Source: an uncultured Mollicutes bacterium
GTDB taxonomy: Bacteria > Bacillota_I > Bacilli_A > RFN20 > CAG-288
NCBI GenBank assembly: GCA_900539865.1
Contig: UQDS01000003.1
Location: 147,656-211,655, forward strand
DNA: 64,000 nt
Direction: 5' to 3'
Shown here: in pieces, positions 41,370 to 49,922 of the stretch
How positions within the stretch are numbered: the stretch's first letter is position 1
How the letters are laid out: every line of letters starts with the position of its first letter
The notes under the pieces: generated by a model
Databases searched by the model: none
What the model saw: only the letters and a program-made list of their open reading frames with translations
Told to the model about the DNA's origin: nothing
Made by a program: the position numbers and the translations under genes

Positions 41370-43025
41370 TTATTCCTTCATGAGTTCATCAAAGAACTGG
41401 GTGGAAGCGTTGACTTTCTTTTGAATACCGAAATCGATGTTGAGAGTATCGCTAGAAGGCTTTTTACCTTCTTTGTAATTTTGATTTAATTCGAGAATAT
41501 CAGACTGCAACACAGGCAATATATGATAGGCTTTACCAAAGATTTGCAAAGAGATTTCTAACAAGGTATTTTGTACATTTTTCGTGTTGATTTTATCGAG
41601 TTCCGTTTGATATTTTGAACTGATAAGAATGACATCATCTGTAACTACTCTCACTTGACAAGAAGCAAGCGCTCTTGCCTCAAAAGCTTTATCGGTGATG
41701 AAGAGCGTGTTGAGGTTTGCCCATTTCTTCTTGATTTCAGCTCTAGCTTCTTTGTCGCTGTGATATGCAAAGTAGAGAAGGTCATCGCTTGTGTAGGCGA
41801 TGCGATCAGTACTTGTTTCAACATCGTTTGCTTTTGCTTCGAAACCGCTCTTGTTTTCTGATGTGATTTCGATTGCTTTTGTTTCGATGACACTTTCTTT
41901 TTTCTTCGTTTCTTTATGTTCTGACTTTGTTTTAGCAGAAGGGGATACAGGTTCTTTTCTTTCACTCATCATGCTGATTAATGCGAGTTCGAATTGAGTA
42001 AACACATCATCGCTAAGCCGGTTGTCACGAATCGTGCGCATGAGAATTTCTAAGTTTTCGCGACATTCATCCGCTGATATATTCATTTCAGTAATCTCAT
42101 TTTCTTTTGCAAAGGTCAAGAGCGATTTTTCTTTGGTGACTGCATAGATTAAATAGTCTTTGTAAAGGTGAACCAAATCGCTTTCTAAGCGGCGAATATC
42201 CATGCCTTGTTCGTATCTAGCGTGAACATTTTTTAAGACCATATCCATTTTTTTAGCTGAGATGAGATTGATGAGGTCAATTTCATCTTTACGGGAAAGA
42301 AGGCCTAAGAGATCGTTGATGTCTTTGGTGGTGACATTCTCTCCACAATAGGAGACAACCTTGTCTAAGAGAGAAAGAGAATCTCTGACACCGCCATCAC
42401 TTAAGGAAGCGATCAGCGGCAAAGCTTCTTCTTCGTATTGGATGTGTTCACTATTTAAAACTCTACGCATGTTTTGAATTAAATCACGATCGCTGACTTT
42501 CGAGAAGTCAAAGCGCTGAACACGAGAGAGAATCGTGGGGAGAACTTTTTGTGGATCGGTTGTCGCTAGGATGAAAATGACAAAGCTGGGTGGTTCTTCA
42601 ATAGTTTTTAACAATGCGTTAAAAGCAGAGTCTGACATATTGTGAACCTCGTCGATGATGTAGACTTTATATCGAGACATAATCGGTTGATAAGATACGT
42701 TTTCAATCAATTGTCTAACAGAGTCAACAGTCGAGTTACTCGCAGCGTCAATTTCAATGACGTCCGGGTGTTGTCCTTGCATGATTTTCAGGCAAGATTG
42801 GCATTCATCGCATTGATGTCCAACACCTTCTTCACAGTCTAACGCTTTGGCAAAAAGACGAGCCATCGTCGTTTTTCCGGTGCCTCTAGGACCACAAAAA
42901 AGATAGGCGTGTGCGATTTTGTCTTCTTTGATCGCATTGGCCAATGTGGTGACAATTGCCTTTTGTCCGACCACTTCATCGAATTTCTGTGGGCGGTATT
43001 TGTTATAAAATGCTTGATATGCCAT
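41370..43025 (-). CDS. dnaX: DNA polymerase III subunits gamma/tau
   Basis: A 551-residue AAA+ clamp-loader ATPase. It has YNKYRPQKFDEVVGQ, Walker A GPRGTGKTT, a Cys-rich Zn site (HQCDECQSC), DEVHNMSDSAFNALLKT (Walker B), and SRVQRFDF. The variable C-terminal region (about 360-440) is Lys/Glu/Ser-rich and is followed by the tau-like end. I use the ATG at 43025, with GGAGG four bases upstream; the ORF extends to 43043. It is the first gene of dnaX-ybaB-recR-tmk-holB-ricT-rsmI. Confidence 0.95.
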   Translation of the reverse strand: MAYQAFYNKYRPQKFDEVVGQKAIVTTLANAIKEDKIAHAYLFCGPRGTGKTTMARLFAKALDCEEGVGHQCDECQSCLKIMQGQHPDVIEIDAASNSTVDSVRQLIENVSYQPIMSRYKVYIIDEVHNMSDSAFNALLKTIEEPPSFVIFILATTDPQKVLPTILSRVQRFDFSKVSDRDLIQNMRRVLNSEHIQYEEEALPLIASLSDGGVRDSLSLLDKVVSYCGENVTTKDINDLLGLLSRKDEIDLINLISAKKMDMVLKNVHARYEQGMDIRRLESDLVHLYKDYLIYAVTKEKSLLTFAKENEITEMNISADECRENLEILMRTIRDNRLSDDVFTQFELALISMMSERKEPVSPSAKTKSEHKETKKKESVIETKAIEITSENKSGFEAKANDVETSTDRIAYTSDDLLYFAYHSDKEARAEIKKKWANLNTLFITDKAFEARALASCQVRVVTDDVILISSKYQTELDKINTKNVQNTLLEISLQIFGKAYHILPVLQSDILELNQNYKEGKKPSSDTLNIDFGIQKKVNASTQFFDELMKE

Positions 43026-43108
43026 GGCGCCTCCAAACAACATTATTAGACTACTATATATTATATTATAAGAAACTAATTAATAGTGATTAGTTATTGA
43101 TGTTTCTT

Positions 43109-43136
43109 TTGAATATATTTTTTTATAACGTATAAT
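43109..43136 (+). promoter_or_regulatory. Promoter of the 43 kb membrane-protein gene
   Basis: TTGAAT (43109-43114), a 16-base spacer, then TATAAT (43131-43136), four bases before the first ATG and seven before the second. No SD; candidate leaderless message. Confidence 0.55.
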
Positions 43137-43140
43137 TTAA

Positions 43141-44046
43141 ATGATGAAAAAAGTCATTCGATTTTTATTGCGTATCGATAACCTCAACCGAATTCTTGTC
43201 TTATCTTCAATGGTTTTGTTTTTCTTTTATCCTTCCTATATTCTCTATTTTACGGATGCGACAAATATTTCGGCGGAAATAGTGATCCCCTGCCTTGTTA
43301 CCCTGGGGGTTGTTTTGGGTACTGGTGTCTTTTCTCTCTATCGTCCCATACGTACAACTTTATTTTATTTCTTTGAGGTTTTAGCTGTTCTCTTAGTTGA
43401 ATTTTCAGGTTTAAAACCAGATTATATTGGAGACGCTATAAACGGAAATATTTATTTAACTATCGAGGTGATCGTCTGCTTTATTTGCATTGCAATCAAC
43501 TTGTTTATCTTTTCTTATTATCTCGGTGGAAACAAAGCGATTGTCGCGCGCAAGGAAGGGACAAACGAAGACACAATATTTGATTTTCTCAACGCGAATG
43601 ACTCGAACAAGAAAATTGAAAAAGCGCTAGAGAAAATCACGGAACAAAAAAACGGTAAGAACTATATGAAGATGGTGAAAAAAATAAAGTTTTCTCGTCT
43701 TTTAAGAACAATCTCGTTTGGCTTTGCTGAGGCTCTGTTTCTATTTTATTTGGTATTAGAAGGAGTAAAGCACGGGTCGATTGCAAATCGCATCTTCTCA
43801 GAACTTGTTTTCTTAGGGAGCTTAAGTACACCTTTTGCTTATTTTTTGTCTAATATGTATCCGAAAGACTTTAAATATGTTTACTTCTATAATACAGGAT
43901 TGTTCTTGTTGTTTGTCATTATTTCTAGTAAAGACGCGGGATACACTCCTTTGGTTTCTATTCTTACCATCATCTTTTTATGCATTGCTTTTGTGATGAA
44001 TTTAATCGTTGAGGGAAGAACGTGGATGGGTGCTTCAAGCGATTGA
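43141..44046 (+). CDS. Multi-pass membrane protein, unknown
   Basis: A 301-residue protein with about nine hydrophobic segments: four or five in residues 18-130, a charged cytosolic loop around 135-185 (Asn/Lys/Glu-rich), and four more in 190-295. No family recognised. The first two codons are ATG ATG; there is no SD. It is a single gene, divergent from dnaX and convergent with prmC, overlapping it by 12 bases. Confidence 0.75.
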   Translation: MMKKVIRFLLRIDNLNRILVLSSMVLFFFYPSYILYFTDATNISAEIVIPCLVTLGVVLGTGVFSLYRPIRTTLFYFFEVLAVLLVEFSGLKPDYIGDAINGNIYLTIEVIVCFICIAINLFIFSYYLGGNKAIVARKEGTNEDTIFDFLNANDSNKKIEKALEKITEQKNGKNYMKMVKKIKFSRLLRTISFGFAEALFLFYLVLEGVKHGSIANRIFSELVFLGSLSTPFAYFLSNMYPKDFKYVYFYNTGLFLLFVIISSKDAGYTPLVSILTIIFLCIAFVMNLIVEGRTWMGASSD

Positions 44047-44838
44047 TTGAATCAAAAGATAACGATCTCTTCCATAGAGATCTTTCCAAATTTCTGTTTG
44101 ATAACCAACGGGATTTATCGCATGGAAAAGCTCTTGTGTCTTTTGACTATTGGTAGATTCCAATTCAAAGAAGGCCTGCCCTCCTTTTTTTAGATGCTTT
44201 AATAAATCTTTAAAGATGCAACGATAAGAATCTAATCCATCTTTTCCGGAAAACAGCGCAAGTGCAGGTTCATAAGGAGACATGACATCTGTGCTGTTTT
44301 CTTCTATATAAGGGGGATTCGAGATGATGCAGTCAAAGACTTCGTCAGTGTCTTTTAAAAAGTCCGATAAAAAGAAATGGATTTCTTTGTGATTGAATTC
44401 GCTTGATTTTTTAGCGCATTCTAATGCGTTTTTGCAAATGTCAGATGCATATGTTTCTGCGAAAGGAAAATATTTTTTTATTGCCATTGCAATAAATCCG
44501 GACCCAGTACATAAGTCCAAGACTTTTTTGTGATTCAAATCGATGTTATCTTTTATATATTCATGAATAAACTGGGCGGTTTCATTGCGAGGTATCAGCG
44601 TATCTTCGTTGAGAAAAATATGAAGAGAAAGCATGTCCACATAGCCAGCGACATAATTTGCGGGATATCCCTCTTTTAATTTTTGGAGAAGAGATTTGTA
44701 ATCTTCTTTCACTTCTTCTTCTCCGTGGATTCCAAGAAGATCTACCGGCATATGAAAATAAGATTCAAAGACGACGCGAATATCAGGATAGGGGATGTTC
44801 TCTTTTTGAAAGAGATAAAATAATTCGTTATATTTCAT
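44035..44838 (-). CDS. prmC: Release factor glutamine methyltransferase PrmC
   Basis: A 267-residue SAM methyltransferase that methylates the GGQ glutamine of release factors 1 and 2. It has LDLCTGSGFIAMAIKKYFP and the catalytic ISNPPYIEE. It lies directly after prfA (its substrate), but the two are separated by a terminator. The ATG has no SD; TATAAT ends six bases upstream. Its 3' end overlaps the opposing membrane-protein gene by 12 bases and no terminator is visible there. Confidence 0.93.
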   Translation of the reverse strand: MKYNELFYLFQKENIPYPDIRVVFESYFHMPVDLLGIHGEEEVKEDYKSLLQKLKEGYPANYVAGYVDMLSLHIFLNEDTLIPRNETAQFIHEYIKDNIDLNHKKVLDLCTGSGFIAMAIKKYFPFAETYASDICKNALECAKKSSEFNHKEIHFFLSDFLKDTDEVFDCIISNPPYIEENSTDVMSPYEPALALFSGKDGLDSYRCIFKDLLKHLKKGGQAFFELESTNSQKTQELFHAINPVGYQTEIWKDLYGRDRYLLIQSIA

Positions 44839-44844
44839 AGGTTC

Positions 44845-44850
44845 ATTATA
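44845..44850 (-). promoter_or_regulatory. -10 box of prmC
   Basis: TATAAT followed by GAACCT and the ATG. It lies just past the prfA terminator, so prmC needs its own promoter. The -35 is poor. Confidence 0.55.
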
Positions 44851-44865
44851 GAAGAAAAGCGAGGA

Positions 44866-44896
44866 ATAAAAAAGACATGCAAGTTTGCATGTCTTT
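44866..44896 (-). terminator. Rho-independent terminator of prfA
   Basis: AAAGACATGC/GCATGTCTTT with loop AAGTTT, then six T on the minus strand. Confidence 0.9.
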
Positions 44897-44900
44897 CTTG

Positions 44901-46001
44901 TTATTCTTTGTTTTGCATCTCTTCTTGAAGTTTTCTTGTCTGTTCTTCTAAAAGATCTTTTTGGTTGGCTTCGTTTAAGGCGGTGAGCATTTCGTCTAAG
45001 TCACCATTCATAATCTTTTGTAAATTGAGGCAAGAGTAACCGATGCGGTGATCGGTGACGCGGCTTTGAGGATAGTTATAAGTGCGGATGCGTTCGTTTC
45101 GTTCACCCGTACCAACTTTCAAACGTCTTTCACCTCCGACCTTTGCTTCAATTTCAGCATCGTGCTGCGCTTGTAATTTTGCTTTGAGCATTTGCATACA
45201 AGTTTCTTTGTTGGCGAGTTGGTCTCTTTCTACTTGGCAAGAGACAACAATTCCGGAAGGAATATGTGTGATGCGGACAGCAGACTCTGTCTTATTGACG
45301 TTTTGACCACCTGCACCGGAAGAGTGGAAGGTGTCGATTTGTAAGTCGGCAGGATTGATGACGACATCGACATGTTCAATTTCCGGCATGACTAAGACAG
45401 TCGCGGTAGAGGTTTGTAACTTGCCGTTTGCTTCTGTGACCGGAATTCTTTGCACGCGGTGTGCGCCGCTTTCGAACTTCAGTTTAGAGTAAACGTTTTT
45501 ACCTTTGATCTTATATGAGATTAAAGAGTATCCACCAAGAGGAGTAGGAAGAGAATCAAGCACTTCAATCTTCCAACCCATGCGATCTGCAAAATGAGAG
45601 TACATGCGATAAAGGTCGCCAGCAAAGATGTTCGCTTCATCGCCACCTGCAGCGCCGCGAATTTCCATGATGATGTTCTTATCATCATTTTCATCTTTCG
45701 GAAGAAGGGCAATCTTTAATTCTTCTCTTCTTTTTTCGATGGCTTTTGTCAGGCGATCAAATTCATCTTTACCCATTTGTTTGATGTCGGGATCGCTGTC
45801 TTTCATCATTTCTAAAGCGTCGCTTTGATCCGATTCCATTTTCACTAACTCATCGTACATGCTAACCGGTTCTTCCAATGTAGCTCGCTCTTTGCTGAGC
45901 TTTGTCATCTGCTTGATGTCGGCAGTTCCTTGAGAAAGAATATTATCGATGTCGGTGAGTCTTACTTTCATCGCCTTAAGGCGTTCAATCATATAATCCA
46001 T
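44901..46001 (-). CDS. prfA: Peptide chain release factor 1
   Basis: A 366-residue class I release factor. It has the GGQ loop SSGAGGQNVNKTESAVR (about 228-244), EIRGAAGGDEANIFAGDL, and the RF1-type context HRVQRIPVTEANGKLQTS. It recognises UAA and UAG. SD AAGGAG nine bases before the ATG. Its presence together with prfB shows all three stop codons are read by release factors. Confidence 0.96.
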   Translation of the reverse strand: MDYMIERLKAMKVRLTDIDNILSQGTADIKQMTKLSKERATLEEPVSMYDELVKMESDQSDALEMMKDSDPDIKQMGKDEFDRLTKAIEKRREELKIALLPKDENDDKNIIMEIRGAAGGDEANIFAGDLYRMYSHFADRMGWKIEVLDSLPTPLGGYSLISYKIKGKNVYSKLKFESGAHRVQRIPVTEANGKLQTSTATVLVMPEIEHVDVVINPADLQIDTFHSSGAGGQNVNKTESAVRITHIPSGIVVSCQVERDQLANKETCMQMLKAKLQAQHDAEIEAKVGGERRLKVGTGERNERIRTYNYPQSRVTDHRIGYSCLNLQKIMNGDLDEMLTALNEANQKDLLEEQTRKLQEEMQNKE

Positions 46002-46111
46002 ATTTATTATCTCCTTTTAATACATGTGATTTATAACAGGAAAAAGATTCCGCTAAGAGAAGCGGAAACACAAAAGAAGATAAAGGGAATTTGCTTGTGT
46101 TAATCTCATGT

Positions 46112-46552
46112 TCATTTTCGGATGTTTGTAAAAAAATCTTTTAAAATATCTTGAAAGCGGTTGTCTTCTATTTCAACGACTTTCAAGCGGTCGTCAACGA
46201 ATGTGTGATAGTGGGATAATGCACCGAGTTTTTCATCGGAAACGACGTAATAAAGCGTGTCGATTCCAGCTTTTAAAATAGCGCCCATACAGAGGAGACA
46301 CGGCTCTAACGAAACAATCAATGTCGCTCCTTTTAAATAGCGAGAAGCGGCTTGTTTCATGCCTTCTTCTAGAGCGAGAAACTCTGCGTGATGAAAAGGG
46401 TGATTGTCCTTTTCCACGCGGTTGTGCGTGAAAATTTTTGTGCCATCAGAAAGAAGGAGACAACAGCTTACTGGCACTTCTTCTTCGCTGAGCGCTTGCT
46501 TACATTCTACTACAAGCCTGTCTAAAATTTCTTGCAATTCACTAAGAATCAT
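46112..46552 (-). CDS. tadA: tRNA-specific adenosine deaminase TadA
   Basis: A 146-residue zinc deaminase. HAEFLALEEG gives the His ligand and catalytic Glu, and EPCLLCMGAIL the two Cys ligands. It should make inosine 34 in tRNA-Arg(ACG). The order tadA next to SRP RNA is also seen in Bacilli, but here the RNA is upstream. The ATG at 46552 has no SD and begins six bases after the T run that ends the SRP RNA. The ORF could be extended to a TTG inside the RNA, which is unlikely. Confidence 0.88.
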   Translation of the reverse strand: MILSELQEILDRLVVECKQALSEEEVPVSCCLLLSDGTKIFTHNRVEKDNHPFHHAEFLALEEGMKQAASRYLKGATLIVSLEPCLLCMGAILKAGIDTLYYVVSDEKLGALSHYHTFVDDRLKVVEIEDNRFQDILKDFFTNIRK

Positions 46553-46557
46553 TCTTA

Positions 46558-46642
<85 letters not shown>

Positions 46643-46648
46643 GGTTAA

Positions 46649-46677
46649 ATTATATCAAATTCTACTCGGCGTGTAAA
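46649..46677 (-). promoter_or_regulatory. Promoter of the SRP RNA gene
   Basis: TTTACA (46677-46672), 17 bases, then TATAAT (46654-46649) with an extended TGA before it. Transcription should begin at about 46642. Confidence 0.8.
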
Positions 46678-46707
46678 CTTATAGATAATAGGATTTTAAG
46701 ACTCTAT

Positions 46708-48237
46708 TTATTTTGTGGAATCGGACAATTGTTCTTCTGGCTTTTGTTCTGGTGGAAGAGTTACTTTCTTTTTGTCTTTTAAGATGAGGTTCATCAAGAT
46801 ACCTAAGAACATGCTAACTGCGGTGGAGGTGATTGTGATGACAGGAGCAGATACATCACCGAACTTCAACATCAAGCCACCAATACCAGAGACAAGGATG
46901 ACAGAAGATACATAGAGGTTTTTGGAATTGGACAAGTCGACGTGCTCGTTGATCATCATCTTAACACCCGACGCAGCAATAAATCCGTATAAGACTAAGG
47001 AGACACCACCGGTGACACAAGTAGGAATCGTCATTGTTAAAGACATAAGCGGACTGAAGAAACCTAAGATTATGGTCATGATGCAAGCTAAGATGATCAC
47101 TTTAACAGAGGCGATTTTAGTGACACCGACAACAGCGACATTTTCACCATAGGTGGTATTGGCAGCGCCGCAAAGCAAGCCAGAAGCAGCTGTAGCAAGG
47201 CCGTCACCCATTAAAGTGCGGGTTAAGCCGGGGTTTTCTAATAAATCTCTGTGAAGGACACCAGAGAGGTTTTTATGATCGCCGATATGTTCACAAATTG
47301 TGACAAAGGAAACGGGGATGAATAAGAGCGCGACAGTTCCGATTTGAGAAGGGGAGAAAATCTTTAATGCTTCACCCTGTGCGTTAACAAAGTTAGAATT
47401 GGTAGGCATAAAGAGAAAATCAGGGAGATCGAAGAAAGATTGGATGGAGAGGTTTTTAAAATTGTCAATCAAAGGATCAAAATTGACGATATGACAGTAT
47501 TCAGAACCAAATCCATAATAACCGATGCCTGTGACAACGGCTGCAAAAGCATAACCGGCAAGCATACCTAAGACAAAAGGAATTAAAGAAATTGTTCCTT
47601 TACCATAGTGAGAGCATAAGGCTGTGACAACCATGGCAATAAGACCAGAAAGAAGTGCGAGGAGGTTATAAGCTTCACCATTACCGCTGGCAGAGGTTAA
47701 ATTAGAAATGGCTGATCCAGAAAGGCCCAAGCCGATAACCATGATAACAGGACCGATGACGACGGTGGGCAAAAGTTTATTCAACCATTTGACACCGCAG
47801 AATTTAATGATTAAAGCGACGCCGACATAGACTAGACCGACCATTGCCATACCGATAGGTAATGTCCAAAGATTTGCGACTTTTCCTACCAATTGTAAGC
47901 CGGCTTCTGTTTGGATGTAACCCTCTTGGGATCCTAAGCTAACAGCTGCCATCATCGGAGAGATATACGCAAAAGAAGAGGCCAAGAATACCGGTGACTT
48001 CATCTTCGTAAGAAGGATGTAAATCAATGTGCCGATACCTGCGCTGACAATCGTTGGAGCGATTAAAGCATGGGCTAAAGAATCGCCTGCGACGTTAACA
48101 TAGCCTTGAAAGACTAAGAGAGGAACCGTGATACAGGCGACAAACATGGCTAAGACGTGCTGGATGGCGAGCACGAGCCAGGAGCCGACTTTTTTAGGCG
48201 CCTCATTGACTTCTAAGATCATACCGTTTTCGTGCAT
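46708..48237 (-). CDS. Uracil/xanthine permease family transporter (NCS2)
   Basis: A 509-residue nucleobase:cation symporter-2 protein with about 14 helices. LAIQHVLAMFVACITVPLL opens the core; SFVTICEHIGDHKNLSG carries the conserved Glu of the substrate site; and GLLCGAANTTYGENVAVVGVTK is the second core motif. The ICEHIGD context favours uracil over xanthine. I use the ATG at 48237 (AAGGAG eight bases upstream). The leader holds a terminator hairpin and a possible leader peptide, so attenuation is suspected. PsuG (5 kb) would also yield uracil. Confidence 0.88.
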   Translation of the reverse strand: MHENGMILEVNEAPKKVGSWLVLAIQHVLAMFVACITVPLLVFQGYVNVAGDSLAHALIAPTIVSAGIGTLIYILLTKMKSPVFLASSFAYISPMMAAVSLGSQEGYIQTEAGLQLVGKVANLWTLPIGMAMVGLVYVGVALIIKFCGVKWLNKLLPTVVIGPVIMVIGLGLSGSAISNLTSASGNGEAYNLLALLSGLIAMVVTALCSHYGKGTISLIPFVLGMLAGYAFAAVVTGIGYYGFGSEYCHIVNFDPLIDNFKNLSIQSFFDLPDFLFMPTNSNFVNAQGEALKIFSPSQIGTVALLFIPVSFVTICEHIGDHKNLSGVLHRDLLENPGLTRTLMGDGLATAASGLLCGAANTTYGENVAVVGVTKIASVKVIILACIMTIILGFFSPLMSLTMTIPTCVTGGVSLVLYGFIAASGVKMMINEHVDLSNSKNLYVSSVILVSGIGGLMLKFGDVSAPVITITSTAVSMFLGILMNLILKDKKKVTLPPEQKPEEQLSDSTK

Positions 48238-48264
48238 GAGAGTTCTCCTTTCTATTTTTTTCAA

Positions 48265-48292
48265 AAAAAGAGGCTCCTAATCTAGGAGCCTC
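48265..48292 (-). terminator. Terminator-like hairpin in the permease leader (attenuator candidate)
   Basis: GAGGCTCCT-AATCT-AGGAGCCTC followed on the minus strand by seven T, 27 bases before the permease SD and inside its predicted transcript. Confidence 0.7.
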
Positions 48293-48372
48293 AAAAACAC
48301 GATTGAATGGAAATAGAAACAGTAGTTAACGCTTTTTGAAAGGGAATATTTCCCCCATTTCCTTTTTTCATC

Positions 48373-48420
48373 TTAGCGGTGAAACGGAATGGAAGCGTGT
48401 ATTTTTTCATGTTGTTTCAT
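48373..48420 (-). CDS. Possible 15-residue leader peptide upstream of the permease
   Basis: ATG at 48420 preceded by GGGGAAA; translation MKQHEKIHASIPFHR, then TAA. It lies between the putative promoter and the terminator-like hairpin. It has no obvious run of one codon, so its role, if real, is uncertain. Confidence 0.25.
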   Translation of the reverse strand: MKQHEKIHASIPFHR

Positions 48421-48433
48421 TTTCCCCGAAGGA

Positions 48434-48462
48434 TATGATAAGGGTTAGGATGGGAAAAGTAA
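48434..48462 (-). promoter_or_regulatory. Putative promoter of the permease
   Basis: On the minus strand TTTACT, 17 bases, then TATCAT, giving a leader of roughly 190 bases. Confidence 0.4.
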
Positions 48463-48510
48463 AGAAAAAATTGAGTGTATTTTCTTCTTTTCTAAAGAAA
48501 AGAAAATATT

Positions 48511-48538
48511 TAAAAAAAGCCAACGTTTTGCGTTGGCT
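48511..48538 (-). terminator. Rho-independent terminator of trpS
   Basis: AGCCAACG/CGTTGGCT with a five-base loop, then seven T on the minus strand. Confidence 0.92.
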
Positions 48539-48544
48539 ATATGA

Positions 48545-49708
48545 TTAATTCTTTTTTTGTTTGGCCAGATATTCTAACATCTTTTGTTCATCGGCTAGCT
48601 TTTTCTTGAAGGCTTTTGCCTGTTTTTCAATCATTTTTTTATTTTCAAAATAATTTAACCCGATGGCTCTTCTTACACGAACAGCAGTGGATTCTGCTTT
48701 TTCTCTCGCTTTGATAGAACCTTCTTCTAAAATCTTATAGACGCTAGGAATATCCGCTTCATATTCTTTTCTGCGTTTGCGGATCGGATCTAAGGTGTCG
48801 TTTAAGACTTTTGCTAAGAACTTTTTGACCACTACATCGCCAAGTCCACCTTTTTCATAGTGAGCTTTTAACTCATCTAAATTTTTATAAGCTGGCAAGA
48901 ATTTTTCAAAGTGTTCTTCTTTGACTAAGGCAGAAAGATAGATGAAGACAGGGTTTCCTTCCGTATGACCGGGGTCTTCGATTCTTAAGTGAGTAGGATC
49001 AGTAAACATTGTCATTACTTTTTGATTTACTGTTTTTTCATCATCGCTTAAGTAAATGCAATTTCCTAAGGATTTAGACATTTTGGCTTTGCCATCGGTG
49101 CCAGGAAGTCGCTTACAAGAATTGTTTTCAGGTAAGACAATCTTTGTTGGGATAAGAGTTTCACCATAAAGGTAATTGAATTTATGAACAATTTCGTTTG
49201 TCTGTTCAATCATAGGAGCTTGGTCTTCTCCAGCAGGAACAATGGTGGCATCAAAAGCAGTGATATCTGCCGCTTGAGAAACGGGATAGCATAAGAAACC
49301 AGCGGGAATGGAGGAATCACCAAATGCTCTCATTTGAAGCTCGCTTTTGACAGTAGGGTTTCTCTCTAATCTAGATAAGGAGACTAAGTCAAGGTAGTAA
49401 GAAGTCAGTTCCGCAAGTTGAGGAACTTGGGATTGGATGAAGATTGTCGTCTTATTTGGATCTAATCCAGCTGCGAGATAATCCAATGCGACTTCAATGA
49501 CGTTGTCGCGAATTTTTTGTGGGTTTCCGGCGTTGTCAGTAAGCGCTTGTGTATCAGCGATCATGACATACATTTCGTCGAAATTTCCTTCGTTTTGAAG
49601 CTCAACTCTTCTTCTTAATGAGCCGACATAATGACCGATGTGAAGTCGGCCAGTGGGACGGTCTCCGGTCAATATGATTTTCTTTTCTATTTTCTTTTCG
49701 TTTTCCAT
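48545..49708 (-). CDS. trpS: Tryptophanyl-tRNA synthetase
   Basis: A 387-residue class I synthetase. HIGH motif in TGDRPTGRLHIGHYVGSL, AADITAFDATIVPAGEDQ (Trp pocket and GEDQ), and KMSKSLGN. The C-terminal 50 residues are a Lys/Glu-rich helix. The ATG at 49708 has GGGAGG five bases upstream, so the long N-terminal extension of the ORF is not used. No T-box was seen in the upstream 200 bases, and a TATAAT lies close to the start. Confidence 0.94.
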   Translation of the reverse strand: MENEKKIEKKIILTGDRPTGRLHIGHYVGSLRRRVELQNEGNFDEMYVMIADTQALTDNAGNPQKIRDNVIEVALDYLAAGLDPNKTTIFIQSQVPQLAELTSYYLDLVSLSRLERNPTVKSELQMRAFGDSSIPAGFLCYPVSQAADITAFDATIVPAGEDQAPMIEQTNEIVHKFNYLYGETLIPTKIVLPENNSCKRLPGTDGKAKMSKSLGNCIYLSDDEKTVNQKVMTMFTDPTHLRIEDPGHTEGNPVFIYLSALVKEEHFEKFLPAYKNLDELKAHYEKGGLGDVVVKKFLAKVLNDTLDPIRKRRKEYEADIPSVYKILEEGSIKAREKAESTAVRVRRAIGLNYFENKKMIEKQAKAFKKKLADEQKMLEYLAKQKKN

Positions 49709-49869
49709 AAAAACCTCCCGAAATACAGGTGTTAACAATATAAAAATTATATCATATTTTCCGAGAATCTCATGCGGTCTAGAAATATAGTTCCTACTTA
49801 TCTTTTGTGTGAAAGCAAGAAAAGGTGTGTGAAATGAGCACAAGAAAAAAAGGGGAAAATTTAAAGTTA

Positions 49870-49898
49870 TTGTATTCGCTTATTTTTTTATTTATAAT
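49870..49898 (+). promoter_or_regulatory. Promoter of the HPr-like gene
   Basis: TTGTAT (49870-49875), 17 bases, then TATAAT (49893-49898). The short leader carries AGGTG and AGGA. Confidence 0.6.
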
Positions 49899-49922
49899 AG
49901 AGGTGCAGGAATATATTAATGT

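Noticed and set aside
48336..48548. 70-codon plus-strand ORF in the permease leader region
   Set aside because: Low-complexity Lys/Phe-rich with no SD; it runs through the trpS terminator.
48545..49900. T-box control of trpS or serS
   Set aside because: No specifier stem or antiterminator in either leader; distances to the promoters are too short.
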